Source: Pseudomonadota bacterium (GTDB lineage: Bacteria; Pseudomonadota; Alphaproteobacteria; Caulobacterales; Caulobacteraceae). From it: a DNA stretch of 5,220 bases. Location of the stretch: NCBI GenBank assembly GCA_023436945.1, contig JAEZHG010000282.1, positions 1-5,220 on the forward strand, read 5' to 3'. Below the pieces are notes generated by a model, which worked only from the letters and a program-made list of their open reading frames with translations, made no database searches and was not told where the DNA came from. The position numbers and the translations under genes are program-made. Below, piece by piece: positions 1 through 4,797 of this stretch. Position 1 is the first letter of the stretch, and each line of letters starts with the position of its first letter.

Positions 1-279
1 GGAGTGGTCTATTCGCCGGACGTTTCCGATCTGGACGAAGCGGCGATCGAGGCTGTACGCGGAGCCGATCTGTGGATCGTGGATGCGCTACGCTATCATC
101 CGCATCCCACTCACGCGCATCTGGACAAGACACTGGGCTGGATTGCCGGGGCGGGTGTTAAGCGTGCCGTCCTGACCAATCTGCATATCGATATGGACTA
201 TGAGACCCTGTCCAAACGCCTTCCGGCCAATGTCGAGGTCGGTTTTGACGGCTGGTCGGCTCGGTTCCCTGTGATCTAG
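1..279 (+). CDS. PhnP-like metallo-beta-lactamase-fold hydrolase, C-terminal part
   Basis: This is the last 92 codons of a gene that begins outside the window; the frame is open from base 1 to TAG at 277-279. The protein resembles the C-terminal half of PhnP/YcbX-like MBL-fold phosphodiesterases. YSPD near residues 4-7 fits the metal-bridging Asp strand. WIVDALRY (25-32) is followed by a His-rich HPHPTHAH turn (33-40). TNLHIDMDY (59-67) carries the final metal-ligand His (H62), followed by the usual LP..VE.GFDGW ending. Family members hydrolyse phosphodiester or related bonds with two bound metal ions in the cytoplasm; the substrate here is unknown. In alphaproteobacteria such genes often sit behind metG and tatD, but that neighbourhood is not visible. 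The 121-bp gap to the next gene on the same strand leaves co-transcription open. Family call is firm, function is not. Confidence 0.85.
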   Translation, partial: GVVYSPDVSDLDEAAIEAVRGADLWIVDALRYHPHPTHAHLDKTLGWIAGAGVKRAVLTNLHIDMDYETLSKRLPANVEVGFDGWSARFPVI

Positions 280-387
280 GTCTGAACTCGTGTTTCAGGC
301 GCTCTGAGCCGCTTTACGCCCAGAGCCATAAGTGCGACCCCATTTTCCTGTTTTGCGAATCCGTGATTCCGCAAATGCGGGATGGAA

Positions 388-393
388 TGGGGA
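388..393 (+). promoter_or_regulatory. Shine-Dalgarno that fixes the start of the first TenA gene
   Basis: GGGGAG lies 7 bases before ATG 401. The frame is also open upstream to a GTG at 332, but those 23 codons do not resemble a TenA N-terminus and have no such site, so 401 is preferred. A small CCGC/GCGG hairpin (stem about 367-372 with 377-382) sits just upstream and could influence ribosome access; this is inference. Confidence 0.75.
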
Positions 394-400
394 GTCTTTT

Positions 401-1042
401 ATGGGCGACTTTGTCGAAAGCCTGAGGGCGGAAAACGCCGAGGGCTGGAACGCCTGTGTTCAGCATCGCTATGTGGACGAGCTTCTGGCGGGAACCATCT
501 CTGACGAGGTGATGGGCCGCTATCTGGTTCAGGATCACCGCTTCATCGATGCCTTTGTGACGCTGGTCGGCGGAGCCGTCGCCTCTGCGGACCAGTTCGA
601 AAGCCGCCTGCGTCTGGGCCGTTTTCTGGGCATGGTTTGCAGTGACGAGAACGATTATTTCATCCGCTCGTTTGCTGCGCTGGGCATTGGTGAAGAACGC
701 CACGCCATTCCTGATGCTGTGCCGACGGCAGGCTTCAAGGCCCTGATGAAAGAAGCTGCCGCCACACGTTCATATGCCGCCATCATGGCCGTGCTGAACG
801 TGGCCGAGGGGCTTTATCTGGACTGGGCGCAGCGCCTGGACGGCCCGATGCCGCAGAACTTCATTCATGCCGAATGGATTGAACTGCACGACAATCCGTT
901 CTTCGTCGATTTCGTCAACTTCCTGAAAACCGAGTTGGACCGTGTTGGCCCGCAAGAGGCCGAAATTGCGCGCGACTTCTTCAAACGGGCCGTCGATCTG
1001 GAACTGGCCTTCTTCAATGCTGCCTATGAAGGTGATGCGTAA
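401..1042 (+). CDS. TenA-family protein lacking the catalytic cysteine (TenA_E type)
   Basis: A 213-residue all-helical TenA/thiaminase-2 family protein of normal family length. YLVQDHRF (41-48) holds the conserved pyrimidine-binding Asp (D45), and DLELAFF (199-205) holds the conserved catalytic Glu (E201). The segment that normally reads PC...Y reads NVAEGLYLDW (133-142): the cysteine is replaced by A135 followed by E136. This matches the TenA_E subgroup. The WI..Y tyrosine is also changed, to H163 in WIELH. Plant TenA_E proteins have been reported to hydrolyse formylaminopyrimidine and aminopyrimidine during thiamin salvage, so a pyrimidine amido/aminohydrolase role in the cytoplasm is the best inference. 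Its stop codon overlaps the start of the Cys-type TenA (TAATG), implying translational coupling. Other TenA-like folds (PqqC, CADD-like oxidases) are less likely. Confidence 0.85.
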   Translation: MGDFVESLRAENAEGWNACVQHRYVDELLAGTISDEVMGRYLVQDHRFIDAFVTLVGGAVASADQFESRLRLGRFLGMVCSDENDYFIRSFAALGIGEERHAIPDAVPTAGFKALMKEAAATRSYAAIMAVLNVAEGLYLDWAQRLDGPMPQNFIHAEWIELHDNPFFVDFVNFLKTELDRVGPQEAEIARDFFKRAVDLELAFFNAAYEGDA

Positions 1043-1716
1043 TGGACTTCTTTGACCGCCTGAAAACCGCAGCCGACAAGGAATGGAAGTCCTATGTCGA
1101 CCACGAGTTCGTGCGCGGCATGGGTGATGGCTCGCTGCCGATCGAGGCGTTCAAGGCCTATCTGGTGCAGGACTATCTGTTCCTGATCCAGTTCAGCCGC
1201 GCCTATGCGCTGGCGGCCTATAAGGGGCGCACTCTGGAGGATATTACGGCGGCTCAACAGGGCATGGCGGGCATCTTGAACGAGATGCAACTTCACCTGC
1301 GCCTGTGCGAGCGTTGGGGCCTTTCGGCGGCGGATGTCGAGGCGACCGAAGAGCACGTCTCGAACGTGGCCTATACCCGCTATGTGATGGATTGCGGTCT
1401 CCAAGGCGATCTGCTGGACCTGAAGGTGGCCTTGGCTCCGTGCGTCATCGGATATGCCGAAATCGGCAAGGCGCTGGCTCCGGCTGATCTGACCGCGCTC
1501 GACAACCATCCCTACAAGGACTGGATCGGCGAATATTGTGGTGAGGGGTATCAGGACTTCGCCGTTTCCGCTCGTGCCGAACTGGACCGGATGGCAAAGG
1601 GGGTGACGGACGAACGCTTTACCGAACTGGCCAAAATCTTCGCCATGGCCTCCAAGCTGGAAGCCAACTTCTGGCAGATGGGTCTGGATATGGGGCGCGA
1701 GGCCGATTTGGCTTGA
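1042..1716 (+). CDS. tenA: Aminopyrimidine aminohydrolase / thiaminase II (TenA_C type)
   Basis: A 224-residue TenA with the canonical active site: D44 in YLVQDYLF, tyrosines at 111 and 114 in YTRY, nucleophile C134 and Y138 in APCVIGYAEIG, Y165 in WIGEY, and catalytic E207 in KLEANFW. In characterised TenA enzymes the Cys attacks the pyrimidine and Glu acts as general acid/base, converting 4-amino-5-aminomethyl-2-methylpyrimidine to HMP, which ThiD can then use for thiamin synthesis. The ATG shares its A with the stop codon of the upstream TenA_E gene (TAATG at 1040-1044). It has only a weak GGTGATG site inside that gene, so reinitiation is likely. The two proteins are clearly paralogous but differ throughout, so this is an old divergence rather than a recent duplication. 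No TPP riboswitch precedes the pair. Confidence 0.92.
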   Translation: MDFFDRLKTAADKEWKSYVDHEFVRGMGDGSLPIEAFKAYLVQDYLFLIQFSRAYALAAYKGRTLEDITAAQQGMAGILNEMQLHLRLCERWGLSAADVEATEEHVSNVAYTRYVMDCGLQGDLLDLKVALAPCVIGYAEIGKALAPADLTALDNHPYKDWIGEYCGEGYQDFAVSARAELDRMAKGVTDERFTELAKIFAMASKLEANFWQMGLDMGREADLA

Positions 1717-1725
1717 GTAACCTAA

Positions 1726-1772
1726 AAACCGAAGGGTGGATGCGCATTGAATGCGTTTTCATCCTTTGGTTT
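1726..1772 (+). terminator. Long hairpin after the tenA pair, probable terminator
   Basis: Ten bases after the tenA stop, AAACCGAAGG (1726-1735) pairs with CCTTTGGTTT (1763-1772) with one G-U. A nested CGCAT/ATGCG stem with a 3-base loop lies at 1743-1755. GGATG (1738-1742) could instead pair with CATCC (1760-1764). The 3' arm is T-rich, but there is no clean run of T after it, so this is a non-classical terminator or an mRNA 3'-end stabilising structure. Confidence 0.5.
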
Positions 1773-1835
1773 CATTGATTATCAGCGTTCCAGAGAACGT
1801 ACATAATAAATGCCCGCTATGGGTGGTTTGCGGTC

Positions 1836-2063
1836 CTACCCCGCACTCTCTGGTAGACGGCAATAGGCCTCCAGCAATGCAGCAAAGGACGGAGCGACCT
1901 GCTCGACCGTGCCGAAATCATGATCCCAGATGTAGACGGCGTCACTGCGATCTTTCATGCGAAACGAGAGTAGGTTGCCCGAGCTATCGGTCGCGAAAGG
2001 GGCCAGATCATCGGGATAACCGAGCGGCTTCCAATCTCTGGATCGGACATTCAAAGTGCTTGA
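1836..2063 (-). pseudogene. SUKH (SMI1/KNR4) domain fragment, C-terminal part only
   Basis: An open frame of 75 codons with no ATG; it is bounded upstream by TGA at 2064-2066 and ends at TAG 1836-1838. The translation has the C-terminal signature of SMI1/KNR4 domains: a W-x-PLG segment, FATDSSGNLLSF (the usual F..D..GN strand), then VYIWDHDFG and VAPSFAALLEAY. Intact SUKH proteins are about twice this length and begin with an EE..LP..Y..FL region; that half is not visible in any frame just upstream. A TTG at 2052-2054 is the only plausible start and has no Shine-Dalgarno. Bacterial SUKH proteins often act as immunity proteins against polymorphic or contact-dependent toxins, but no toxin gene is present here. 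It lies downstream of a small membrane-protein gene on the same strand, in DNA visibly more AT-rich than its neighbours. Best read as a decaying remnant; a short functional protein is not excluded. Confidence 0.65.
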
Positions 2064-2113
2064 TCAAAAGCGGCGCACACAAAGACTACTAACTGTTGGA
2101 AGTCGTCTTTCAG

Positions 2114-2329
2114 CTAATTGTCTTTAGACGCGCGACGTTGCCACAAACCCCATATTAGTCTCCCTAAGTTCCAAACAGCTAGTACTCCGAAGACTATCGA
2201 TAGCCATGGGTCAGGAACCTTGTCGATAGCATCTGTCAGCACGTCGAAACGGGTAAACACCCAGAAGAATATGCCGAAGCCGATTGCCCAGGCCCAAAGC
2301 GCTAACGAGTTTCGAAGATCGCTGTTCAT
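2114..2329 (-). CDS. Small two-TM hypothetical membrane protein
   Basis: A 71-residue protein of no recognised family. Two hydrophobic, Trp-rich helices are visible (about residues 8-26 and 42-63). They are separated by a polar loop with charged residues (RFDVLTDAIDKVPDP), and the tail is basic (WQRRASKDN). The tail suggests a cytoplasmic C-terminus and therefore a hairpin topology with both ends inside. ATG 2329 is chosen because it begins the hydrophobic protein; the frame stays open further upstream, but that part is basic, low in hydrophobicity and runs into the DUF72 gene. The Shine-Dalgarno is poor (AGAAG about 13 bases upstream). It lies 74 bp behind the DUF72 gene on the same strand, so it may be read from that promoter. 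It is real-looking by composition, but its function is unknown. Confidence 0.55.
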   Translation of the reverse strand: MNSDLRNSLALWAWAIGFGIFFWVFTRFDVLTDAIDKVPDPWLSIVFGVLAVWNLGRLIWGLWQRRASKDN

Positions 2330-2403
2330 TCTGTGAGCGTAGCTTCTGGGTGGATATTCGCAATAGGTCGAACGCTGGCGTCCAAGCTTAGTTTGTTTGC
2401 CGA

Positions 2404-3153
2404 CTATTTCACCTTGTCGATTAGAGCCATGGCGGCTGCCGGATTGCGGACTTTTGCGCCGGAGATGAAATAGGCGAACACGTCTCCGCTTTTTGCCCAT
2501 TCGCGGGTTTTGGAGGCGATGGTGTCTAGTTCGTCGTCGGTCATGCCGTTGGGCTCATCCTCGCGGCTGGACATCAGGCGGGCATAGCTGAAGTCGGCGG
2601 TGCGTTGGTCGATTTCCGGCCAGGTCGGTTCCTCGTCATCGACGGCATAGACGATGGCCGCGCCATATTTGCGGGCGAGGTCATAGAACTCTTCGCAGGC
2701 AAAGGTCGGATTTCGGACCTCCAGAGCGTGACGCAGGCGCACGCCGTCCTTTTCCTTGGGCAGCAGCTTCAGGAAGCCCTCGAAATCGACAGGGTCAAAC
2801 TTCTTGGTGCCCATGAACTGCCAGTTGATAGGGCCCAGCTTGTCGCCCAGCAGGGTCAGGCCCTGAGACAGGAACTTCTCGAAGCTTTCACCGCCCTCCG
2901 ACAGCACCTTACGGTTGGTGCAGTAGCGGCTGGCTTTCACTGCGAACACGAAATCCTTCGGCGTTTCATCACGCCACTTGGCCCAACTGTCGGGCTTGAA
3001 GGTGGAATAATAGGTGCCGTTGATCTCGATGCTGGTCAGCTTGGATGCGGCATATTCCAGCTCGCGCCGCTGCACCAAGCCATCTGGATAGAAGGTGCCC
3101 CGCCACGGCTCGAAGGTCCAACCGCCGATTCCGATGTGGGTTTTGCCAGCCAT
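2404..3153 (-). CDS. DUF72 (YecE family) protein
   Basis: A 249-residue protein covering a complete DUF72 TIM-barrel-like domain. Family landmarks in order: IGIGGWTFEPWRGTFYP (7-23), the EINGTYY strand (43-49), FVFAVKASRY (68-77), ALEVRNPTF (143-151), AIVYAVDD (166-173), FSYARLM (188-194), and DVFAYFISGAKVRNPAAAMAL (224-244), the usual Y-F-N-x-x-x-G/K-x-x-A-P-x-x-A ending. The biochemical role of DUF72 proteins is not established; YecE structures resemble sugar- or phosphate-handling barrels. The frame extends upstream to a TTG at 3183. ATG 3153 is preferred because it has a CGGAG site 6 bases upstream and the family N-terminus starts here. It is isolated from upstream genes by the terminator at 3231-3258. 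No partner gene is evident apart from the small membrane protein downstream. Confidence 0.9.
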   Translation of the reverse strand: MAGKTHIGIGGWTFEPWRGTFYPDGLVQRRELEYAASKLTSIEINGTYYSTFKPDSWAKWRDETPKDFVFAVKASRYCTNRKVLSEGGESFEKFLSQGLTLLGDKLGPINWQFMGTKKFDPVDFEGFLKLLPKEKDGVRLRHALEVRNPTFACEEFYDLARKYGAAIVYAVDDEEPTWPEIDQRTADFSYARLMSSREDEPNGMTDDELDTIASKTREWAKSGDVFAYFISGAKVRNPAAAMALIDKVK

Positions 3154-3159
3154 GGCGCG

Positions 3160-3164
3160 CTCCG
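3160..3164 (-). promoter_or_regulatory. Shine-Dalgarno that fixes the DUF72 start
   Basis: On the minus strand CGGAG is placed 6 bases before ATG 3153. The alternative upstream TTG at 3183 has no comparable site, so this motif decides the start. Confidence 0.65.
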
Positions 3165-3183
3165 TGATGTGACTTGGTGCCAA

Positions 3184-3191
3184 TGTATAGC
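3184..3191 (-). promoter_or_regulatory. Possible -10 element of the DUF72 gene
   Basis: The minus strand reads GCTATACA, close to the Caulobacter-type -10 GCTANAWC and to the -10 of the tRNA-Asn promoters in this window. No convincing -35 is seen at normal spacing, so this is a weak call. Confidence 0.3.
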
Positions 3192-3230
3192 CGGAAAGTC
3201 AGGACGAGGAGGGGGCATGAGCCAGATATG

Positions 3231-3258
3231 AAAAAGCCCCGCCAAGGCGGGGCTTTTT
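3231..3258 (-). terminator. Intrinsic terminator of the downstream tRNA-Asn gene, symmetrical
   Basis: AAAAAGCCCCGCC (3231-3243) and GGCGGGGCTTTTT (3246-3258) form a perfect, very GC-rich stem with runs of T on both strands. On the minus strand it lies 16 bases past the tRNA CCA end and stops transcription before the DUF72 gene. Its symmetry would let it work in either direction. Confidence 0.92.
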
Positions 3259-3274
3259 GCATTTCCAAGAGGAG

Positions 3275-3349
3275 TGGCTCCGCGGGTAGGATTCGAACCT
3301 ACGACCAGCCGATTAACAGTCGGCTGCTCTACCACTGAGCTACCGCGGA
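3275..3349 (-). tRNA. tRNA-Asn (anticodon GUU), copy 1
   Basis: A 75-base cloverleaf with encoded CCA. Acceptor TCCGCGG pairs with CCGCGGA, followed by discriminator G and CCA (the TGG at 3275-3277 on the plus strand). The D-arm contains AGCTCAGTGGTAGAGC. The anticodon stem is GCCGA/TCGGC with loop CTGTTAA and anticodon GTT (complement of AAC at 3315-3317). The T-arm contains GGTTCGAATCC. It is identical base for base to the copy at 3508-3582. The gene has its own promoter (3371-3400) and terminator (3231-3258). Confidence 0.98.
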
Positions 3350-3370
3350 CCGTTGCCTCTCGGTGAGGTG

Positions 3371-3400
3371 CGTATAGCAGCCCTGTTTTGATTCCTGCAA
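3371..3400 (-). promoter_or_regulatory. Promoter of tRNA-Asn copy 1
   Basis: On the minus strand TTGCAG (3395-3400) and GCTATACG (3371-3378) form -35 and -10 boxes, with 18 bases between TTGCAG and TATACG. The -10 resembles the Caulobacter GCTANAWC consensus. It sits about 20 bases before the mature tRNA 5' end. Twenty-eight of 31 bases match the promoter of the second copy, whereas flanking DNA does not, which supports function. Confidence 0.75.
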
Positions 3401-3463
3401 GCTAAGACTTGATCTAAAAGAGAAAAATCTTTGGTCGCTGGTGAAAACAGGGTGGCAGATACG

Positions 3464-3489
3464 AAAAATGCGCCACAGAGGGCGCATTT
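3464..3489 (-). terminator. Intrinsic terminator of tRNA-Asn copy 2
   Basis: AAATGCGCC (3466-3474) and GGCGCATTT (3481-3489) form a 9-bp stem around a 6-base loop. Read on the minus strand, it is followed by a run of T (3468 down to 3464). It lies just past the CCA end of the second tRNA-Asn, so the two tRNA genes are probably separate transcripts. Confidence 0.85.
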
Positions 3490-3507
3490 CGTAAAATACC
3501 TCGGGGC

Positions 3508-3582
3508 TGGCTCCGCGGGTAGGATTCGAACCTACGACCAGCCGATTAACAGTCGGCTGCTCTACCACTGAGCTACCGCGGA
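3508..3582 (-). tRNA. tRNA-Asn (anticodon GUU), copy 2
   Basis: Base-for-base identical to the copy 233 bp away, including the encoded CCA (TGG at 3508-3510 on the plus strand), discriminator G and anticodon GTT (complement of AAC at 3548-3550). Promoter at 3605-3634 and terminator at 3464-3489 are its own. A perfect 9-bp inverted repeat, CCTCGGGGC (3499-3507) and GCCCCGAGG (3588-3596), brackets the gene and would pair the leader with the trailer in the precursor. Confidence 0.98.
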
Positions 3583-3604
3583 ACATTGCCCCGAGGGAGA
3601 GGGG

Positions 3605-3634
3605 CGTATAGCAGCCGTTTTTTGATTCATGCAA
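3605..3634 (-). promoter_or_regulatory. Promoter of tRNA-Asn copy 2
   Basis: On the minus strand TTGCAT (3629-3634) and GCTATACG (3605-3612) have the same spacing as in copy 1. It lies in the 123-bp gap between this tRNA and the divergent TrmH-family gene. A plus-strand GCTAAATC (3637-3644) directly beside the -35 matches the Caulobacter -10 consensus and may belong to the methyltransferase gene, but no properly spaced -35 accompanies it. Confidence 0.75.
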
Positions 3635-3705
3635 CAGCTAAATCACTCAAATGGTCGAGAATTTTTCAAAGGCCGATTTGGCGCGGGTTTGAGGTATGGA
3701 AGGTC

Positions 3706-4515
3706 ATGACACCGATCCCGATTACAGACCCGCATGATCCGCGCATTGCCACCTTTCGCGATGTGAAAGAGCGCGATCTGACGGGGCGCGAAGGGCTGTT
3801 CATCGCCGAGGGCGAGGTGGTGTTGCGCGTTCTTTCGTCGAAGGCGTCGCGCTGTGAAGCCGTGTCAGTTCTGATTGCCGAAAAGCGCCTTGAGGCCTTG
3901 AGAGAGATTCTGGAGGGCTTTGAACCAGAGGTACCGATCTACACGGCGGGGCAGGAGGTTCTGGATTCGATTGCCGGTTTCCATCTGCATCGCGGAATTC
4001 TGGCTTTGGGGCGCAAACCCGCCCCCATCGAACTGACGAGCCTGCTAGTTGAACTTGAAGCCAAAGGCGGGCGACAGGTGCTGGTCGCGGCGTCCGGTAT
4101 CGGTAATCACGACAATATGGGCGGCATTTTCCGAAACGCGGCGGCGTTCGGGGCCGGGGTCGTGCTGATGGATTCGGGCTGTTGCGATCCCTTCTATCGC
4201 AAGGCGATCCGCGTTTCGGTGGGCGCGATCCTTCGCACGCCGATGGTCACGGGCCTGTCCGCCCCCGAAATGGTCGGCACTTTGCAGACACGTGGTTGGG
4301 ACGTTCTGGCCCTGACGCCGTCAGCGGAAATGATTCTGAGCGACTTTAGACCAAAGGACCGCACGGTGATTCTGCTTGGCAGCGAGGGGCCGGGCTTGCC
4401 GAAGGCGATTATCGACAGTTGCACCCCCATTGGGATTCGCATGGCGGGTGGATTTGATTCCCTGAACGTCGCCGCGACCAGTGCTGTGGCTCTACATCAA
4501 CTGACAACGGTCTGA
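3706..4515 (+). CDS. TrmH/SpoU-family RNA 2'-O-methyltransferase
   Basis: A 269-residue SPOUT enzyme. The N-terminal part (about 20-105, with FIAEGEVVL and H95-R96-G97) is the SpoU substrate-binding domain. The C-terminal part is the knotted catalytic domain with all three motifs: motif 1 NHDNMGGIFRNAAAFG (134-149, catalytic Arg R143), motif 2 ILLGSEGPGL (222-231) and motif 3 SLNVAATSAVALHQL (252-266). These enzymes transfer a methyl group from SAM to a ribose 2'-OH of rRNA or tRNA. The target cannot be read from sequence, and RlmB-like and TrmH-like roles are both possible. ATG 3706 is chosen because upstream residues run through the tRNA promoter region and are not family-like. GGAAGG sits very close to the ATG and GAGG somewhat far from it. 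The gene is divergent from tRNA-Asn and ends at a shared terminator with tRNA-Cys. Confidence 0.93.
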   Translation: MTPIPITDPHDPRIATFRDVKERDLTGREGLFIAEGEVVLRVLSSKASRCEAVSVLIAEKRLEALREILEGFEPEVPIYTAGQEVLDSIAGFHLHRGILALGRKPAPIELTSLLVELEAKGGRQVLVAASGIGNHDNMGGIFRNAAAFGAGVVLMDSGCCDPFYRKAIRVSVGAILRTPMVTGLSAPEMVGTLQTRGWDVLALTPSAEMILSDFRPKDRTVILLGSEGPGLPKAIIDSCTPIGIRMAGGFDSLNVAATSAVALHQLTTV

Positions 4516-4553
4516 GGAGCGCCGAAAAGCCTGTCGTTTCAGGCCTGAAAGCA

Positions 4554-4581
4554 AAAAAGCCGCCCCGAAGGGCGGCTTTTT
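4554..4581. terminator. Bidirectional intrinsic terminator between the methyltransferase and tRNA-Cys genes
   Basis: GCCGCCC (4559-4565) and GGGCGGC (4570-4576) pair around a CGAA tetraloop. Runs of A on the left and T on the right give a T-tract on each strand. It lies 38 bases after the methyltransferase stop and 14 bases past the tRNA-Cys CCA end, so it serves both convergent genes. Confidence 0.93.
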
Positions 4582-4595
4582 CGTATTTGCAGCAG

Positions 4596-4669
4596 TGGAG
4601 GCCTGACCGGGAATCGAACCCGGGTGCAAGGATTTGCAGTCCTCTGCGTCACCACTCCGCCATCAGGCC
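4596..4669 (-). tRNA. tRNA-Cys (anticodon GCA)
   Basis: A 74-base cloverleaf with encoded CCA (TGG at 4596-4598). Acceptor GGCCTGA pairs with TCAGGCC. The discriminator is U, as expected for tRNA-Cys. The anticodon loop is CTGCAAA with GCA (complement of TGC at 4635-4637), and the T-arm is CCGGG-TTCGATT-CCCGG. The leader just upstream contains a GCCCC/GGGGC hairpin (4673-4684). The promoter is uncertain: minus-strand TTGCGA (4731-4736) is a fair -35, but the matching -10 (TAGTCA) is poor. Confidence 0.98.
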
Positions 4670-4723
4670 GCTGCCCCGAGGGGCGCTGCGTTGCTGCGAG
4701 GAAGGGGTGACTACCTGATTAGT

Positions 4724-4752
4724 TTGCGGTTCGCAACGTAGAGTCTTATAAG
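4724..4752 (+). promoter_or_regulatory. Promoter of the isoaspartyl-methyltransferase-like gene
   Basis: TTGCGG (4724-4729) and TATAAG (4747-4752) are separated by 17 bases, a good sigma-70-type match, and lie 45 bases before ATG 4798. The -35 is half of a perfect palindrome, TTGCG-GTT-CGCAA (4724-4736), whose other strand gives TTGCGA facing the tRNA-Cys gene. This could be an operator or a shared divergent -35. Confidence 0.6.
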
Positions 4753-4753
4753 C

Positions 4754-4779
4754 GCGACAGATTTTTTTGCTTTTGTCGC
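4754..4779 (+). other. Small 5'-UTR hairpin before the isoaspartyl-methyltransferase-like gene
   Basis: GCGACA (4754-4759) can pair with TGTCGC (4774-4779) around a 14-base, T-rich loop. It directly precedes the AAGGA ribosome site at 4784-4788. The stem is only 6 bp, so a regulatory role is speculative. Confidence 0.3.
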
Positions 4780-4797
4780 CTTCAAGGACCCCGACAC

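Larger units (their letters stand above)
3275..3634 (-). repeat. Tandem duplication of a promoter plus tRNA-Asn unit
   Basis: Unit A (3275-3400) and unit B (3508-3634) repeat the same order, terminator side to promoter side. The tRNA is identical and the promoter nearly so. The leaders, trailers and terminators are different in sequence but similar in design. About 63 bp (3401-3463) between the first promoter and the second terminator show no feature. Confidence 0.85.

Noticed and set aside
280..400. Possible TPP riboswitch or terminator upstream of the TenA pair
   Set aside because: The gap has a 6-bp GCTCTG/CAGAGC dyad (301-306, 321-326) and a CCGC/GCGG hairpin, but no CTGAGA-type TPP core and no T-tract after either stem. 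Neither call is supportable.
332..400. Extension of the first TenA protein to a GTG at 332
   Set aside because: The added residues do not fit TenA N-termini, and the ATG at 401 has a well-placed GGGGAG.
1790..1853. CCAGAGA/TCTCTGG inverted repeat (1790-1796, 1847-1853) as a mobile-element end
   Set aside because: Only 7 bp with no target duplication, no transposase and no second element nearby; a small TGCGG/CCGCA hairpin (1829-1845) inside it may be a weak terminator for the minus strand, but has no T-tract.
1751..2092. Plus-strand open frame of 113 codons
   Set aside because: It starts inside the post-tenA hairpin, is rich in Arg, Pro and Cys as expected for an antisense shadow, and overlaps the recognisable SUKH fragment on the other strand.
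2605..3231. Long plus-strand open frame opposite the DUF72 gene
   Set aside because: It is the antisense shadow of a clear DUF72 coding region and has no family-like composition.
3275..3634. tRNA-Asn duplication as an integration site with attL/attR
   Set aside because: Both copies are full-length with their own promoters and only 158 bp lie between them, with no integrase; this is a gene duplication, not an integrated element.
3622..3644. Full promoter TTGATTC plus GCTAAATC for the TrmH-family gene
   Set aside because: The -10-like box is a good match, but the spacing to the -35-like box is too short for a normal promoter.
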